A stretch of 64,000 nucleotides of DNA from Cupriavidus yeoncheonensis. Its GTDB lineage: Bacteria > Pseudomonadota > Gammaproteobacteria > Burkholderiales > Burkholderiaceae. The notes under the pieces were generated by a model. It saw only the letters and a program-made list of their open reading frames with translations, was not told the DNA's origin and did no database searches. This document shows positions 41,987-51,075 of this stretch, piece by piece; the first letter of the stretch is position 1; each line of letters opens with the position of its first letter. The stretch is from NCBI RefSeq assembly GCF_905397275.1, contig NZ_CAJPUY010000010.1:62001-126000 (forward strand), read 5' to 3'. Made by a program: the position numbers and the translations under genes.

Positions 41987-43045
41987 TTATTGCGCGGGAT
42001 TGCAGATTTGCTTGTGGATTTCCCCGATTGCGGTAATCACGTCTTCATGCAATTGCGTTTGCCACGCATCGATGTTTTCCTGCAATTGCTCCAGCGACGT
42101 GGCGCCGATGATGGTGCTCGCGGCAAACCAGCGCGAATAGCACCAGGCCAGGGCCAGCGTCGCCGGCGACAGTCCGGCCGTGCGGGCCAGTTCGACATAG
42201 CGGGCCGACGCCGCCATCGTCTCCGGGCGCATGTAGCGCGGGCTCCAGTCGGCGCCGAAGCGCGTCAGCCGTCCGATCGCGGCGTCGTTGAAGACGGGCT
42301 TCGCCGGGTCGCCGCTCAGGTACTTGCCGGTGAGCTGGCCGAACGCGAGCGGGCTGTAGACCAGCAGGCTCACGTCGCTGCGGAAGCAGGCCTCGTCCAG
42401 GCCCTGCTCGAAGCTGCGGTTGACCAGGTTGTACGGGTTCTGGATGGTGGCGATGCGCGGCAACCCGTGCTGCTCGGCCAGCCTGACGAATTCCGCCACG
42501 CCCCACGGCGTTTCATTGGAGACGCCGACATAGCGGATCTTCCCCGCCTGCACCAGTTCGGCAAAGGTCTCGAGCTGCGCCTGGATCGAGGTGCAGGGCC
42601 GCTCCTGGGCCGGGTCGAAGCTGGTCTGGCCGAAGATCGGCGCGTTGCGCGCGGGCCAGTGGATCTGGTACAGGTCGATGTAGTCGGTCTGCAGCCGCTG
42701 CAGCGAGGCGTCCACCGCCGCGCGGATGCCCGCGGGCGTCAGGTCATCGCCATTGCGGATCCAGGGCATCCGGCCGGGGCCGGCCACCTTGGTGGCGAGC
42801 ACCACGCGGTCGCGCGGCTGGTGCCGCAGCCAGCTGCCGATGATCTGCTCGGTCCGGCCGTAGGTTTCGGCGCACGGCCTGACCGGGTACATCTCGGCGG
42901 TATCGATGAAATTGATCCCGCGCGAGAAAGCGTAGTCGAGCTGGCCGTGGCCCTCGGCTTCGGTGTTCTGCTCGCCAAAGGTCATGGTACCCAGGCAGAT
43001 GCGCGAGACCTGGAGGTCGCTGCGTCCGAGGCGGATGGTTTCCAT
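41987..43045 (-). CDS. Aldo/keto reductase (Tas family)
   Basis: A 352-residue NADP-dependent oxidoreductase of the Tas/YghZ-like group. The catalytic residues Asp48 and Tyr53 stand in FIDTAEMYPV, with the Lys in ATKVAGPG and the nucleotide-site IIGATSLEQLQENI at the C-terminus. The physiological substrate is unknown. It stands alone between the ABC transporter and pyrD. Confidence 0.9.
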   Translation of the reverse strand: METIRLGRSDLQVSRICLGTMTFGEQNTEAEGHGQLDYAFSRGINFIDTAEMYPVRPCAETYGRTEQIIGSWLRHQPRDRVVLATKVAGPGRMPWIRNGDDLTPAGIRAAVDASLQRLQTDYIDLYQIHWPARNAPIFGQTSFDPAQERPCTSIQAQLETFAELVQAGKIRYVGVSNETPWGVAEFVRLAEQHGLPRIATIQNPYNLVNRSFEQGLDEACFRSDVSLLVYSPLAFGQLTGKYLSGDPAKPVFNDAAIGRLTRFGADWSPRYMRPETMAASARYVELARTAGLSPATLALAWCYSRWFAASTIIGATSLEQLQENIDAWQTQLHEDVITAIGEIHKQICNPAQ

Positions 43046-43105
43046 ATGGCTCTCCTGCTGTCTTGCCGGGGCTTTAGAACCCCTTCCTCATCCTGAAACG
43101 GGTTC

Positions 43106-44140
43106 TTAGGCGCGCAGCGCGGCGGCGCAATCGCGCACCAGCGTCGGGCCGCGGTAGATCAGGCCGCTGTAGACCTGCACGAGCTTCGCACCGGCGTCGA
43201 TCTTGGCGCGCGCGTCGGCGCCGCTGAAAATGCCGCCCACGCCGATGATGGGCACCGCGTCGCCGACGACCTGGCGCAGCGCGCGCACCACGCGCGTCGA
43301 TGGCTCGAACACCGGCCGGCCCGACAGGCCGCCGGCTTCTTCCGCGTGTGGCAGGCCTTTTACGGCATCGCGCGAGATCGTGGTGTTGGTGGCGATCACG
43401 CCGTCGATCCTGTGGCGCACCAGTGCGTCGCCGATATTGCGGATCTGGTCGGCATCGAGGTCCGGCGCAATCTTCAGCGCCACCGGCACGTAGCGCTTGT
43501 GCTGGTCGGCCAGGCGCTGCTGGGCTGCCTTGAGCGTCGACAGCAGGCTGTCGAGCTCGCTGGCGCCCTGGAGCTGGCGCAGGTTCTTGGTATTGGGCGA
43601 CGAGATATTGACCGTTACGTAGCTCGCGTGCGGATAGACGCGTTCCAGGCAGTACAGGTAGTCGTCAGCGGCACGTTCGATCGGCGTGTCGGCGTTCTTG
43701 CCGATGTTCAGCCCCAGCACGCCGCCCTCGGCCTTCCAGCGCGATGCCGTGACGTTGGCGATGAAGGCATCGACACCGCCGTTGTTGAAGCCCATGCGGT
43801 TGATCAGCGCATCGGCCTGCGGCAGGCGGAACATGCGCGGGCGCGGGTTGCCGGCCTGCGCGCGCGGCGTGACCGTGCCCACCTCGATGAAGCCGAAGCC
43901 GAACGCCGCGAGCCCGTCGATATAGGCGCCATCCTTGTCCAGCCCGGCCGCGAGGCCTACCGGGTTGGGGAAGCGTACGCCCATCACCGTGCGCGGATCG
44001 TCGGCGACGCGGTTGCCGATGCAGCCGGCCAGGCCCATGCGCTTCGCGCGCAGCAGGTTGTTCAGGGTGAAGTGGTGGGCGTCCTCCGCGTCCATCGAGA
44101 ACAGGGCGGGGCGGAGCAGGGGGTAGAGCGCGTTGAGCAC
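43106..44140 (-). CDS. pyrD: Dihydroorotate dehydrogenase (quinone), class 2
   Basis: A 344-residue FMN enzyme that oxidises dihydroorotate to orotate in pyrimidine synthesis, passing electrons to quinone. The N-terminal membrane-associated helix ([19 protein letters not shown]), [24 protein letters not shown] (catalytic Ser) and the C-terminal GVGGIFSG and [11 protein letters not shown] are all present. The length is normal. Confidence 0.97.
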   Translation of the reverse strand: MLNALYPLLRPALFSMDAEDAHHFTLNNLLRAKRMGLAGCIGNRVADDPRTVMGVRFPNPVGLAAGLDKDGAYIDGLAAFGFGFIEVGTVTPRAQAGNPRPRMFRLPQADALINRMGFNNGGVDAFIANVTASRWKAEGGVLGLNIGKNADTPIERAADDYLYCLERVYPHASYVTVNISSPNTKNLRQLQGASELDSLLSTLKAAQQRLADQHKRYVPVALKIAPDLDADQIRNIGDALVRHRIDGVIATNTTISRDAVKGLPHAEEAGGLSGRPVFEPSTRVVRALRQVVGDAVPIIGVGGIFSGADARAKIDAGAKLVQVYSGLIYRGPTLVRDCAAALRA

Positions 44141-44272
44141 GGGGAGAGGCGACCGGAGGTCCGGTGCAGAGTGAAAACCAAGCCGGCATTGTAGCGGCTG
44201 GGGCGCATGCCCGCGCGCCGTGCGGCCGTGCCTGCCCGCTCGCTGTTGTTCGCTGCTGCCCGCCGCCGCCCG

Positions 44273-45073
44273 CTATTCCTGCGCGGGGCCGGGGCCGTCT
44301 TCCGATGCGGCGGACGTGGCGCTGCGCGCGTCGTCCCCGAACGCCTGCCACTGGTTGCCGGTCAGCACCTGCAGCGGGCGGAAACGTGCCTTGTAGGCCA
44401 TCTTCCGGCTTTCCGCGATCCAGTAGCCCAGGTACAGGTGCGGCAGGGCGAGCTCCCGAGTCTGGCGGATCTGCCAGAGGATGTTGTAGGTGCCGTAGCT
44501 GGCGTTGCGCTCGAGCGGGTCGTAGAAGGTGTAGACCGATGACAGCCCGTCATCGAGCACGTCGATCATGCTGACCATGCGCAGCTTGCCGGCCTCGGGC
44601 GAGCCCGGCGGTTCGCGGAACTCCACCAGGCGCGAGTTCACGCGGCTCTGCAGCAGGAACTGCTCGTACTGGTCGCGACTGTCCTGATCCATGCCGCCGC
44701 CGGCGTGGCGCATGGACTGGTACAGCAGGTATAGCGCGTAGTGCTCTTCGACGTACGTCAACGGTGCCACCAGCGCCTGCAGGTGCCCGTGGCGGCGCCA
44801 GGCCCGGCGTTGCGAGCGGTCCGGCTCGAACTGGTCCACCAGCACGCGGCACGGCGTGCAGGCGTGGCATTCATCGCAATACGGTCGGTAAGTGAAGATG
44901 CCGCTGCGGCGGAACCCGGCGCGCACCAGCCGCGAGTACACGTCCGCATTGATCAGGTGGGCCGGTGTCGCCACCTGCGAGCGGGCCATGCGGCCGTCGA
45001 GATAGCTGCAGGCATAGGGCGCCGTTGCATAGAACTGCAGCGCGGAAAGCGGGAGCTCCTTCAGCTTGCTCAT
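44273..45073 (-). CDS. bpt: Aspartate/glutamate leucyltransferase
   Basis: A 266-residue N-end-rule enzyme that adds Leu from Leu-tRNA to proteins starting with Asp or Glu, marking them for ClpAP. The N-terminal [12 protein letters not shown] and [15 protein letters not shown] cysteine cluster and the C-terminal [10 protein letters not shown]...LYLGYWI are family features. The ATG at 45073 is chosen; the longer frame overlaps aat. It follows aat directly. Confidence 0.95.
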   Translation of the reverse strand: MSKLKELPLSALQFYATAPYACSYLDGRMARSQVATPAHLINADVYSRLVRAGFRRSGIFTYRPYCDECHACTPCRVLVDQFEPDRSQRRAWRRHGHLQALVAPLTYVEEHYALYLLYQSMRHAGGGMDQDSRDQYEQFLLQSRVNSRLVEFREPPGSPEAGKLRMVSMIDVLDDGLSSVYTFYDPLERNASYGTYNILWQIRQTRELALPHLYLGYWIAESRKMAYKARFRPLQVLTGNQWQAFGDDARSATSAASEDGPGPAQE

Positions 45074-45108
45074 GGCTCGGACCTGGGGCGGATGATGCAG
45101 CCAGCTTG

Positions 45109-45861
45109 TCAGACGGCCGGGGTGGCGGGCGTGGCGGTCCACCGCTCCAGCACCGATTTGTCGAACCACCACGGCGTGATCGCCGGTCGTGCCGAGGCAG
45201 TGCGCACATGTGCCAGGAACTCCGCGCGCGAGATCGGGCGCGCGCCAAGCGAGGCCAGGTGATCGGTTTCCTGCTGGCAGTCTATCATCGGCACGCCGTG
45301 ATTGCCGAGGAACGCGCACAGCGCCGCCAGCGCGATCTTGGAGGCATCCGTGCGGTGCGCGAACATCGATTCGCCATAGAACATGCGGCCCAGCGCCACG
45401 CCATAGAGCCCGCCCGCGCGCTCGCCGCGGTACCAGGCTTCGACCGAGTGCGCCATGCCGCTGGCATGCAGCGCGCTGTAGGCCGCGATGATCTCCCCGG
45501 TGATCCAGGTGCCGTCCTGGCCTTCGCGCGGCGTCAGCGCGCAGGCACGCATGACTGCCAGGAAATCATCATCGACGCGGATTTCCCAGTCGGGGTCGCG
45601 CAGCACGCGGCGCAGCGTCTTGCGGAACGTGGTGGAGATCTTCAGTGCCTGAGGTGCCAGCACCATGCGCGGATCGGTACTCCACCAGAGCACCGGCTGG
45701 CCCACCGAGTACCACGGGAAGATGCCCTGGCGGTAAGCCAGCAGCAGCCTCTGGGGCGACAGGTCACGGCTGGCGGCGAGCAGGCCCGGCGCTTCGGTGG
45801 CTGGCCCCAGCGCGCGCTCCACCGGCGGAAACGGATCCTGTGGATCCAGCCAGGCAATCAT
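45109..45861 (-). CDS. aat: Leucyl/phenylalanyl-tRNA-protein transferase
   Basis: A 250-residue enzyme that transfers Leu or Phe to N-terminal Lys/Arg in the bacterial N-end rule pathway. Family segments are [29 protein letters not shown]-like [34 protein letters not shown] and [15 protein letters not shown]. It lies 35 nt before bpt, so both N-end-rule transferases are co-transcribed. Confidence 0.96.
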   Translation of the reverse strand: MIAWLDPQDPFPPVERALGPATEAPGLLAASRDLSPQRLLLAYRQGIFPWYSVGQPVLWWSTDPRMVLAPQALKISTTFRKTLRRVLRDPDWEIRVDDDFLAVMRACALTPREGQDGTWITGEIIAAYSALHASGMAHSVEAWYRGERAGGLYGVALGRMFYGESMFAHRTDASKIALAALCAFLGNHGVPMIDCQQETDHLASLGARPISRAEFLAHVRTASARPAITPWWFDKSVLERWTATPATPAV

Positions 45862-45886
45862 GCTGGGGCTGCCGGGGGCAGAACGG

Positions 45887-46471
45887 TCAGGGAGTAACCG
45901 TGGCCCGGCTGGTCAGCGGGCGCATGGGCTTGTCGATATCCAGGCTGTGCAGCCGGAAACTGTTGTCCTGCAAGCGGCCGGCGGCGCGGTCGGCAAAGAA
46001 GCAGCGCAGTGTGTGGATGACCGTGGGGAAGGCGAGTTCATCCCACGGCACGTCGGCTTCTTCCACCAGCTTCACTTCCAGGCTTTCCTCGCCGGGGGCC
46101 ACGTCCAGGTCGTCCAGCGTGGCCAGGTAGAAAAGATGCACCTGGTGCACGTGCGGCACGTTCAGGATCGAGAACAGCTCCCCCACTTGCACGCGGGCGC
46201 CGGCTTCTTCCAGCGTTTCGCGCGAGGCGGCCTGCGCCGTGGTCTCGCCGATCTCCATGAAACCGGCCGGCAATGTCCAGAAGCCGTAGCGCGGCTCGAT
46301 CGCGCGCTTGCACAGCAGGACCTTGTCTTCCCAGACCGGGATAGTGCCGACCACGTTGCGCGGATTCACGTAGTGGATGGTGCCGCAGTTGTCACAAACA
46401 CTGCGCGGGCGGTTGTCGCCGTCTGGTACGCGCAGCACGACCGCATGGCCACAGTTCGAGCAGAATTTCAT
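45887..46471 (-). CDS. Nudix hydrolase with N-terminal zinc ribbon
   Basis: A 194-residue protein. A zinc ribbon (C4/C7 and C26/C29) precedes the Nudix box at residues 70-92 (G70, E76, R84-E85, E88-E89, G91). The layout resembles NADH pyrophosphatase-like or ADP-ribose-type Nudix enzymes but is shorter than NudC. The ATG at 46471 is the Met before the first CxxC. It ends 25 bp before aat and may share its transcript. Confidence 0.88.
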   Translation of the reverse strand: MKFCSNCGHAVVLRVPDGDNRPRSVCDNCGTIHYVNPRNVVGTIPVWEDKVLLCKRAIEPRYGFWTLPAGFMEIGETTAQAASRETLEEAGARVQVGELFSILNVPHVHQVHLFYLATLDDLDVAPGEESLEVKLVEEADVPWDELAFPTVIHTLRCFFADRAAGRLQDNSFRLHSLDIDKPMRPLTSRATVTP

Positions 46472-46567
46472 GAGGGGCGTCCGGGAGGAATGGGGCAAAG
46501 TGTATCACCGCGCGGCCCGCATGCCTGAGCGCGCAGGGCGACAGTGCGTGCGCCGGACCCGGAAAGC

Positions 46568-46592
46568 AAAAAGCCCGCGGTTGCGGGCTTTG
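46568..46592 (-). terminator. Intrinsic terminator of the initiator tRNA
   Basis: On the minus strand AAAGCCCGC-aacc-GCGGGCTTTTT, about 70 nt past the tRNA 3' end. Confidence 0.85.
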
Positions 46593-46664
46593 CGTTGAAT
46601 TGCCAATCACGCGTTGGTAGCGTTGGCGAATCCGATTCGACGTAAGCGCATCGTTTCGATGCGT

Positions 46665-46740
46665 TGGTTGCGGGGGCAGGACTTGAACCTGCGACCTTCG
46701 GGTTATGAGCCCGACGAGCTGCCAACTGCTCCACCCCGCG
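46665..46740 (-). tRNA. Initiator tRNA-fMet (CAT)
   Basis: The minus strand folds as a tRNA with anticodon CAT. It has both initiator hallmarks: an unpaired C1-A72 at the acceptor end (CGCGGGG against CCCCGCA) and three G-C pairs at the base of the anticodon stem (CGGG-CTCATAA-CCCG). The T loop is GGTTCAAGTCC and the 3' CCA is encoded. Confidence 0.95.
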
Positions 46741-46755
46741 TCCGTCGAAGAAAAG

Positions 46756-46784
46756 AGTATAGGGCATTGGACGCCGCATTGCAA
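46756..46784 (-). promoter_or_regulatory. Promoter of the initiator tRNA
   Basis: On the minus strand TTGCAA (46784-46779), 17 bp and TATACT (46761-46756), placing the start about 8-10 nt before the tRNA 5' end. Confidence 0.8.
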
Positions 46785-46862
46785 CATCTGCATGAAAAAA
46801 TCGTGAAGCAGTATGCGATGCCGCCTGCCATAAGAATTAGACGGCAACGGCGCGGGCGAGGT

Positions 46863-47615
46863 TCAGCCTTCCGCCGGGCTTTCGTTTGTGCGTTGCCACA
46901 GCGATGCGGCGAACTCGAAGCTGTCGCGTTGCAGCAGGTCGTCACGTTGCCAGATCACGCGATCGCGGCGCACTGTCAGCATCCAGGTGGTGGTGGCCAG
47001 CGGCTGCGGCACCGCGAACGCGAGTGGGGTCAGCACGGCGCCGCACGGTCCATGCTGCGGGTCACGTACCGAGGTGTAGCGGATCAGGCCGATGCCGGCT
47101 TCGCGCGCAACGCGTCCGAAGGCCTGGCAGGTCTCGTGGCTGTCGGGGTCCATCCAATGCGCGCGGTCCTGGTCAAACGGCGCTGCGTCCAGCGCGATGC
47201 CGTCAGTGCGCACGCTGACTTCGAACAGCGTCTGGGCGCGCGCGTCGATGCGGGGCAGGGCAGGGCTGTCATTAAGGAAGCGCCAGCGCCAGTAGCCGAG
47301 TTCGGCGCAGGCGGTGCGGATTTCCTCGGCGCCATAGAACACGCCCGGATCCTGCCCCGCCCGGAAGCGCGAGCCCCACGGCGACGGCGGATAGCGGAAC
47401 GGCGTGAACAGGAGATAGTGGAGATGGCGGGCTTCGGCCGGCACGGCGGGCTTGCCGGCGTCGAGCACGGCTTCCAGCACGGCCTGCTCGTCGAGGCTGT
47501 CGACCAGCGGCATGGTCGAGACCACGTGCTGGGCTTCCACCGCACGCCAGAGGCTGAGCGCGACCGGCCGGCGCTCAGACGCGACCGCGGGTGGCGTCCA
47601 GGTAGTGAACGACAC
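46863..47615 (-). CDS. RES-domain toxin (NAD-degrading type)
   Basis: A 250-residue protein with RES-family features: an N-terminal LWR (Arg24), then SPWGSRFRAGQDPGVFYGAEEIRTACAE, the counterpart of the G-x-R-x-N/Y...E active site. RES toxins ADP-ribosylate or degrade NAD. The GTG at 47615 is the only reasonable start and overlaps the antitoxin by 41 nt. It is longer than many RES toxins (about 150-230), so some members of this family act as NAD-hydrolases without the usual size. Confidence 0.8.
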   Translation of the reverse strand: MSFTTWTPPAVASERRPVALSLWRAVEAQHVVSTMPLVDSLDEQAVLEAVLDAGKPAVPAEARHLHYLLFTPFRYPPSPWGSRFRAGQDPGVFYGAEEIRTACAELGYWRWRFLNDSPALPRIDARAQTLFEVSVRTDGIALDAAPFDQDRAHWMDPDSHETCQAFGRVAREAGIGLIRYTSVRDPQHGPCGAVLTPLAFAVPQPLATTTWMLTVRRDRVIWQRDDLLQRDSFEFAASLWQRTNESPAEG

Positions 47616-47964
47616 GAACGAGACCTTCGGTGGTGCGGATCATTTCGAGGGGTTTGCCGCCAAGCGCGAGGTTCTCGTTGGTCAGCCATAGCCGGGCCTG
47701 GTCGCCGTGCCCGAGGATGGCATCGAGCGAGCGGAACAGCCGTACGAACAGCACACCGAATTCCCACTCCTTGCGATGCTTGTCCAGGATGTACAGGCCG
47801 GATGCCATGCGTGACACCGAAGCCGTGCTGATGCCGAGCACGCTGGCTACGATAGCCTGGCTGATGCCCAGGAAGCCGGCCGCGCGCATGACGGCCTTGG
47901 TCAGCGTAGTGCCAGGGTCGGGACCGCTGGCGGGTTCTGCTTCCGGAATTCGCCTGGATTGCAT
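47575..47964 (-). CDS. Xre/MbcA/ParS-type antitoxin
   Basis: A 129-residue antitoxin with an Xre-like helix-turn-helix at about 23-60 (TLTKAVMRAAGFLGISQAIVA, STASVSRM) and the C-terminal toxin-binding MbcA/ParS domain (LWLTNENLALGGKPLEMIRTTEGLVRVV). It neutralises the RES toxin and represses the pair from the upstream region. It precedes the toxin and overlaps it, as usual for RES-Xre modules. Confidence 0.85.
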   Translation of the reverse strand: MQSRRIPEAEPASGPDPGTTLTKAVMRAAGFLGISQAIVASVLGISTASVSRMASGLYILDKHRKEWEFGVLFVRLFRSLDAILGHGDQARLWLTNENLALGGKPLEMIRTTEGLVRVVHYLDATRGRV

Positions 47965-48117
47965 CGCCTCTGCTCCTGTTTCTTCAGAAACATTATAGGC
48001 GAGTCATTTCAGAAGGGAAGTGTCAGATGCAGGAAGCCGCCCGCAGCGCAGTGCGGGCGGCCGCAACGGCGATGCAGCAGCGGCTGCCTCAAGAAACAAA
48101 ACTGAAGGCGGCTGCGT

Positions 48118-49452
48118 TCAGGCGGCCACCTCGACCGGATTGAGCTGGAAGCCCAGCGCGGCGGCGCGGCGTTTGAGGGCAGCGACGCTGCGCTGGCGTT
48201 GCTGTTCCTCGTAACGTTGCTGCCCCTGATCCACGAAAGCCTCGCCCCGGGTCAACATGAAGTAGACCATTCGCGCGAGCTTGTGCGCGGTGGCGGTATT
48301 GGCGCGGGGCTTGTCCATGCGGGCGCACAGGCGGCGGTAGAACGCGCCGAGCGCGGAGTCACTGTGCGACAGCGACATGGCTGCCATCTTCAACGCTTGG
48401 CGCGCCCGGTTGGCTGATCGTTTGGTGCCCGATGACAGTACCTTGCCACCGCTGATCTTGGTGCTCGGACACAGTCCCAGCCAGGAACAGAAGTGCTTGA
48501 CGTTGGCGAAGCGGCCCAGATCGGGACCGATTTCCGACAGCAGCTTCATCACTACAGTCACCCCCAGCCCGTTGATACGCGTGAGGTCCACACCGGCCCA
48601 GTTCGCTAGCGCCTGGCGCACGTCGAACTCCATGCGCGCTTTGGCGCCGGCCTTGGGGGCCTTGCCCAGGTCGACGCGGCGCTCGTTGCGCTCGGCCAGC
48701 AGCTCGCGCAGCTTCGCCTCGCACGCGACGAGATGCCTGGCGATGTCATCGTACATGGCCAGCGCTTGGCCCAGGACGAACAGGTGCTCCTCGCGCCAGT
48801 TGCCCGTTAGCGCCTTGATGATCTCGTCGGCGCTGGCCTTGATGCGGCTGTGGCGGTGCCGGGCCAGTACTTTCGGGTCGCGCTCGCCGGCGACGATGGC
48901 GCGGATGATGGCTTGGCCGGTCTGTCCCATGACGTCGCTGAGTACCTCGGTGAGCTGGAGGTTCATCTGCACGAGTGCCTTTTGCATGCGTTGCACCCAA
49001 CTGGCCTGCTCGGTGAGCAACACCTCGCGCTGACGGGCCACTGCCCTCACCACACAGACTTCGCCATCAGGACGCCAGGCCGCACGCAGCAGCCCCAAAC
49101 TCATCAGTTTCTGCAGCCACTGGCAATCCTGCACGTCGCTCTTGCGCCCGGGCACGTACTTGAGCTGCCGCGCATCGACCAGCCAGACCTTCAATCCCCG
49201 CTGCTCCAGCACCTCATACACGGGGATCCAGTACACCCCGGTGGACTCCAGCGCCACCGTGTCGACCCCGTAGCCCAGCAGCCAGTCAGCCAGCGCGTGC
49301 AGGTCGTCGGTCATCGTGCCGACTTCGCGAACCGGCTCGCAGCCCGCCTGCTCGGCCAGATGCCGTGGCACTGCCACCCAGTGGCTCGACGCCCCAATAT
49401 CGATCCCCGCCGCGTTCGGGAACACCTCGTCGTCTCGCTTGCGCATTGCCAT
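48118..49452 (-). CDS. IS110-family DEDD transposase
   Basis: A 444-residue recombinase. The RuvC-like DEDD set is D18 (GIDIGASSHW), E69 (ALESTGVYWIP), D106 and D109 (GRKSDVQDCQWL). The C-terminal Tnp20 domain has RINGLGVTVVMKLLSEIG and the catalytic-serine region STKISGGKVLSSGTKRS. Transposases of this group use a guide RNA to pair target and donor DNA. The ATG at 49452 has GGAG 6 nt upstream; Met codons at 49467 and 49446 are alternatives. The frame appears intact. Confidence 0.88.
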   Translation of the reverse strand: MAMRKRDDEVFPNAAGIDIGASSHWVAVPRHLAEQAGCEPVREVGTMTDDLHALADWLLGYGVDTVALESTGVYWIPVYEVLEQRGLKVWLVDARQLKYVPGRKSDVQDCQWLQKLMSLGLLRAAWRPDGEVCVVRAVARQREVLLTEQASWVQRMQKALVQMNLQLTEVLSDVMGQTGQAIIRAIVAGERDPKVLARHRHSRIKASADEIIKALTGNWREEHLFVLGQALAMYDDIARHLVACEAKLRELLAERNERRVDLGKAPKAGAKARMEFDVRQALANWAGVDLTRINGLGVTVVMKLLSEIGPDLGRFANVKHFCSWLGLCPSTKISGGKVLSSGTKRSANRARQALKMAAMSLSHSDSALGAFYRRLCARMDKPRANTATAHKLARMVYFMLTRGEAFVDQGQQRYEEQQRQRSVAALKRRAAALGFQLNPVEVAA

Positions 49453-49474
49453 GGCTTGCTCCACCATCGTTGAT

Positions 49475-49657
49475 GAACGGCAGCGCCATGGGAAGCGTCG
49501 AATTCGACTCGATCTCTCAAACGGGATGCGGCTCACGCCGCTCACCACTGTCGCCGACGATTCCGGGACCATGCTTAGTAGCGGGCTCACACCGTGACGT
49601 CCGATAACGCCACGGGCTCGCACCAATGAAAGGTCGGTCATCGTGGCGCTGCCGTTC
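49475..49657 (-). ncRNA. Candidate IS110 bridge RNA
   Basis: The non-coding DNA just upstream of the transposase gene is closed by a perfect 14-bp inverted repeat: GAACGGCAGCGCCA (49475-49488) with TGGCGCTGCCGTTC (49644-49657). Inside, the minus strand forms an 8-bp hairpin with one G-U pair (CCGTGGCG/CGTCACGG), a GCGGC-GTGA-GCCGC hairpin and a GTCGAATTCGAC palindrome. The length (183 nt), place and multi-loop fold are those reported for bridge RNAs encoded in the 5' end of IS110-group elements. Confidence 0.65.
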
Positions 49658-49731
49658 CCTTTATAGGGCAGAATCGTTTCTTCCCGAACGCCGGGCGCAG
49701 GCATGGGCTTGGGATGCTTAGTACGTCTCGC

Positions 49732-50985
49732 TCAGTACGTCTCGATATGCAGGCGGCCTTCGCTCCTCATGGTGGCCTCCAGTTGCGGCCAGGACTGGCT
49801 GGCCGCGGCGCAGACTTCGCCAAAGGCCGACAGCACGCCTTCCTCCATGCCCTTCAGGCCGCAGATGTAGACATGGCCATGCGGATCGGCCAGCAGGGCC
49901 GCCACCCCGGCGGACGCCTCGCGGATCGCGTCCTGCACATAGCGGCGCGGCACCTCGGCATCGCGCGAGAAGGCGAAGTGGATGTCGAGGAAGTCCCTGG
50001 GCAGCTTCAGCAGCGGGCCGAAGTAGGGCAGCTCGCGCGCGTTGCGGGCCCCGAAGAACAGCATGCGGCGTCCGCCGAAGTGCTCCATATTGCGCCGCAT
50101 GCGCTCGGTCATGGCGCGCATGGGCGCTGAACCGGTGCCGGTGCAAACCATCATGATGCTGGCCTCGCGGTGGTTCGGCATCAGGAAGGTGGTGCCGAAC
50201 GGCCCGACTACCTGCACGGTGTCGCCCTTGGCCAGGTCGCACAGGAAGTTCGACGCCACGCCGCGCACCGGATTGCCGTCGTGGTCCTCTTCGACGCGCT
50301 TCACCGTCAGCGCCAGGTTGTTGTAGCCCGGGCGCTCGCCGTCGCGCGGACTGGCAATCGAATACATGCGGATGTAGTGCGGCTTGCCGGCGGCATCGCT
50401 GCCCGGCGGCAGGATGCCGATGGCCTGCCCCTCCAGCACCGGGAAGAAGTGCGTGCCGAAATCCAGCACGATATGGTGGATATCGCTGGAGGCATCCTCC
50501 GCGGTCAGCCGGTAGTTGCCGGCGACCGTGGCCGTCACCGGCGCGCGCACACCGTGCAGGTTTGCGTATGGGTGGGCCGCCGACCATGGCGCACGCGATG
50601 ACGTATGGAGGCTCGTTTCCACTGCCTGAACCGTCACGCCGCTTTCGTCGGCCGCGGCGGCGGTGTCGGCGCGCACGGCTTCATCGGTGCCGGCGGCGTC
50701 GAGATCGGCTGCCGGCAGTGGCACCTCGGCCGGCAACTCGTCCCACAGGAGCTGTTCCTCGATCGGGTAGGCCTGGCCCTTGAGCATGGTGCGCCAGTTG
50801 TCGATGGCGCCGGTGGGGCAAGGCGACAGGCAGGCGTTGCAGGCGTTGCAGACGTCGGCCTTAACCACATAGTTGCGCGAATCATGGGTGATGGCATCGA
50901 TCGGGCATGTGTCCTCGCAGGTATTGCAGCGAATGCAGATTTCCGGATCGATCAGGTGTTGCTTGATGATTTCGGGGGCACCCAT
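49732..50985 (-). CDS. boxA: Benzoyl-CoA 2,3-epoxidase reductase subunit
   Basis: A 417-residue reductase that carries electrons from NADPH to BoxB for epoxidation of benzoyl-CoA. Two 4Fe-4S clusters lie at the N-terminus (C17, C20, C23, C27 and C46, C49, C52, C56), followed by a ferredoxin-NADP reductase module with RMYSIASPR (FAD) and [13 protein letters not shown] (NADPH). It is the last gene of boxR-boxC-boxB-boxA, and the IS110 element abuts its 3' end without cutting the frame. Confidence 0.95.
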   Translation of the reverse strand: MGAPEIIKQHLIDPEICIRCNTCEDTCPIDAITHDSRNYVVKADVCNACNACLSPCPTGAIDNWRTMLKGQAYPIEEQLLWDELPAEVPLPAADLDAAGTDEAVRADTAAAADESGVTVQAVETSLHTSSRAPWSAAHPYANLHGVRAPVTATVAGNYRLTAEDASSDIHHIVLDFGTHFFPVLEGQAIGILPPGSDAAGKPHYIRMYSIASPRDGERPGYNNLALTVKRVEEDHDGNPVRGVASNFLCDLAKGDTVQVVGPFGTTFLMPNHREASIMMVCTGTGSAPMRAMTERMRRNMEHFGGRRMLFFGARNARELPYFGPLLKLPRDFLDIHFAFSRDAEVPRRYVQDAIREASAGVAALLADPHGHVYICGLKGMEEGVLSAFGEVCAAASQSWPQLEATMRSEGRLHIETY

Positions 50986-51075
50986 GGTATGTCTCCATGT
51001 GGGGCGGGGCCGTATGCGGCCCCGGGCTGACAGTCCTGTCTTTCTTGTAAAGTCGCTGGCCGTCGAGGCGGCCGG

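Larger units (their letters stand above)
48030..49715 (-). mobile_element. IS110-family insertion sequence (limits approximate)
   Basis: A transposase gene with a long 5' non-coding end (about 265 bp up to the boxA stop) and a short 3' end. IS110 elements usually lack terminal inverted repeats and target duplications, so the exact ends cannot be read here. It sits between the RES-Xre pair and the end of boxA. A GCCGCCCGCA/TGCGGGCGGC hairpin at 48036-48061 may lie in or just outside its 3' end. Confidence 0.75.

Noticed and set aside
48036..48061. 10-bp hairpin as a possible terminal inverted repeat of the IS
   Set aside because: It pairs with itself, not with the other end, and IS110 elements usually lack terminal inverted repeats. 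It may be an mRNA-end hairpin of unknown role.
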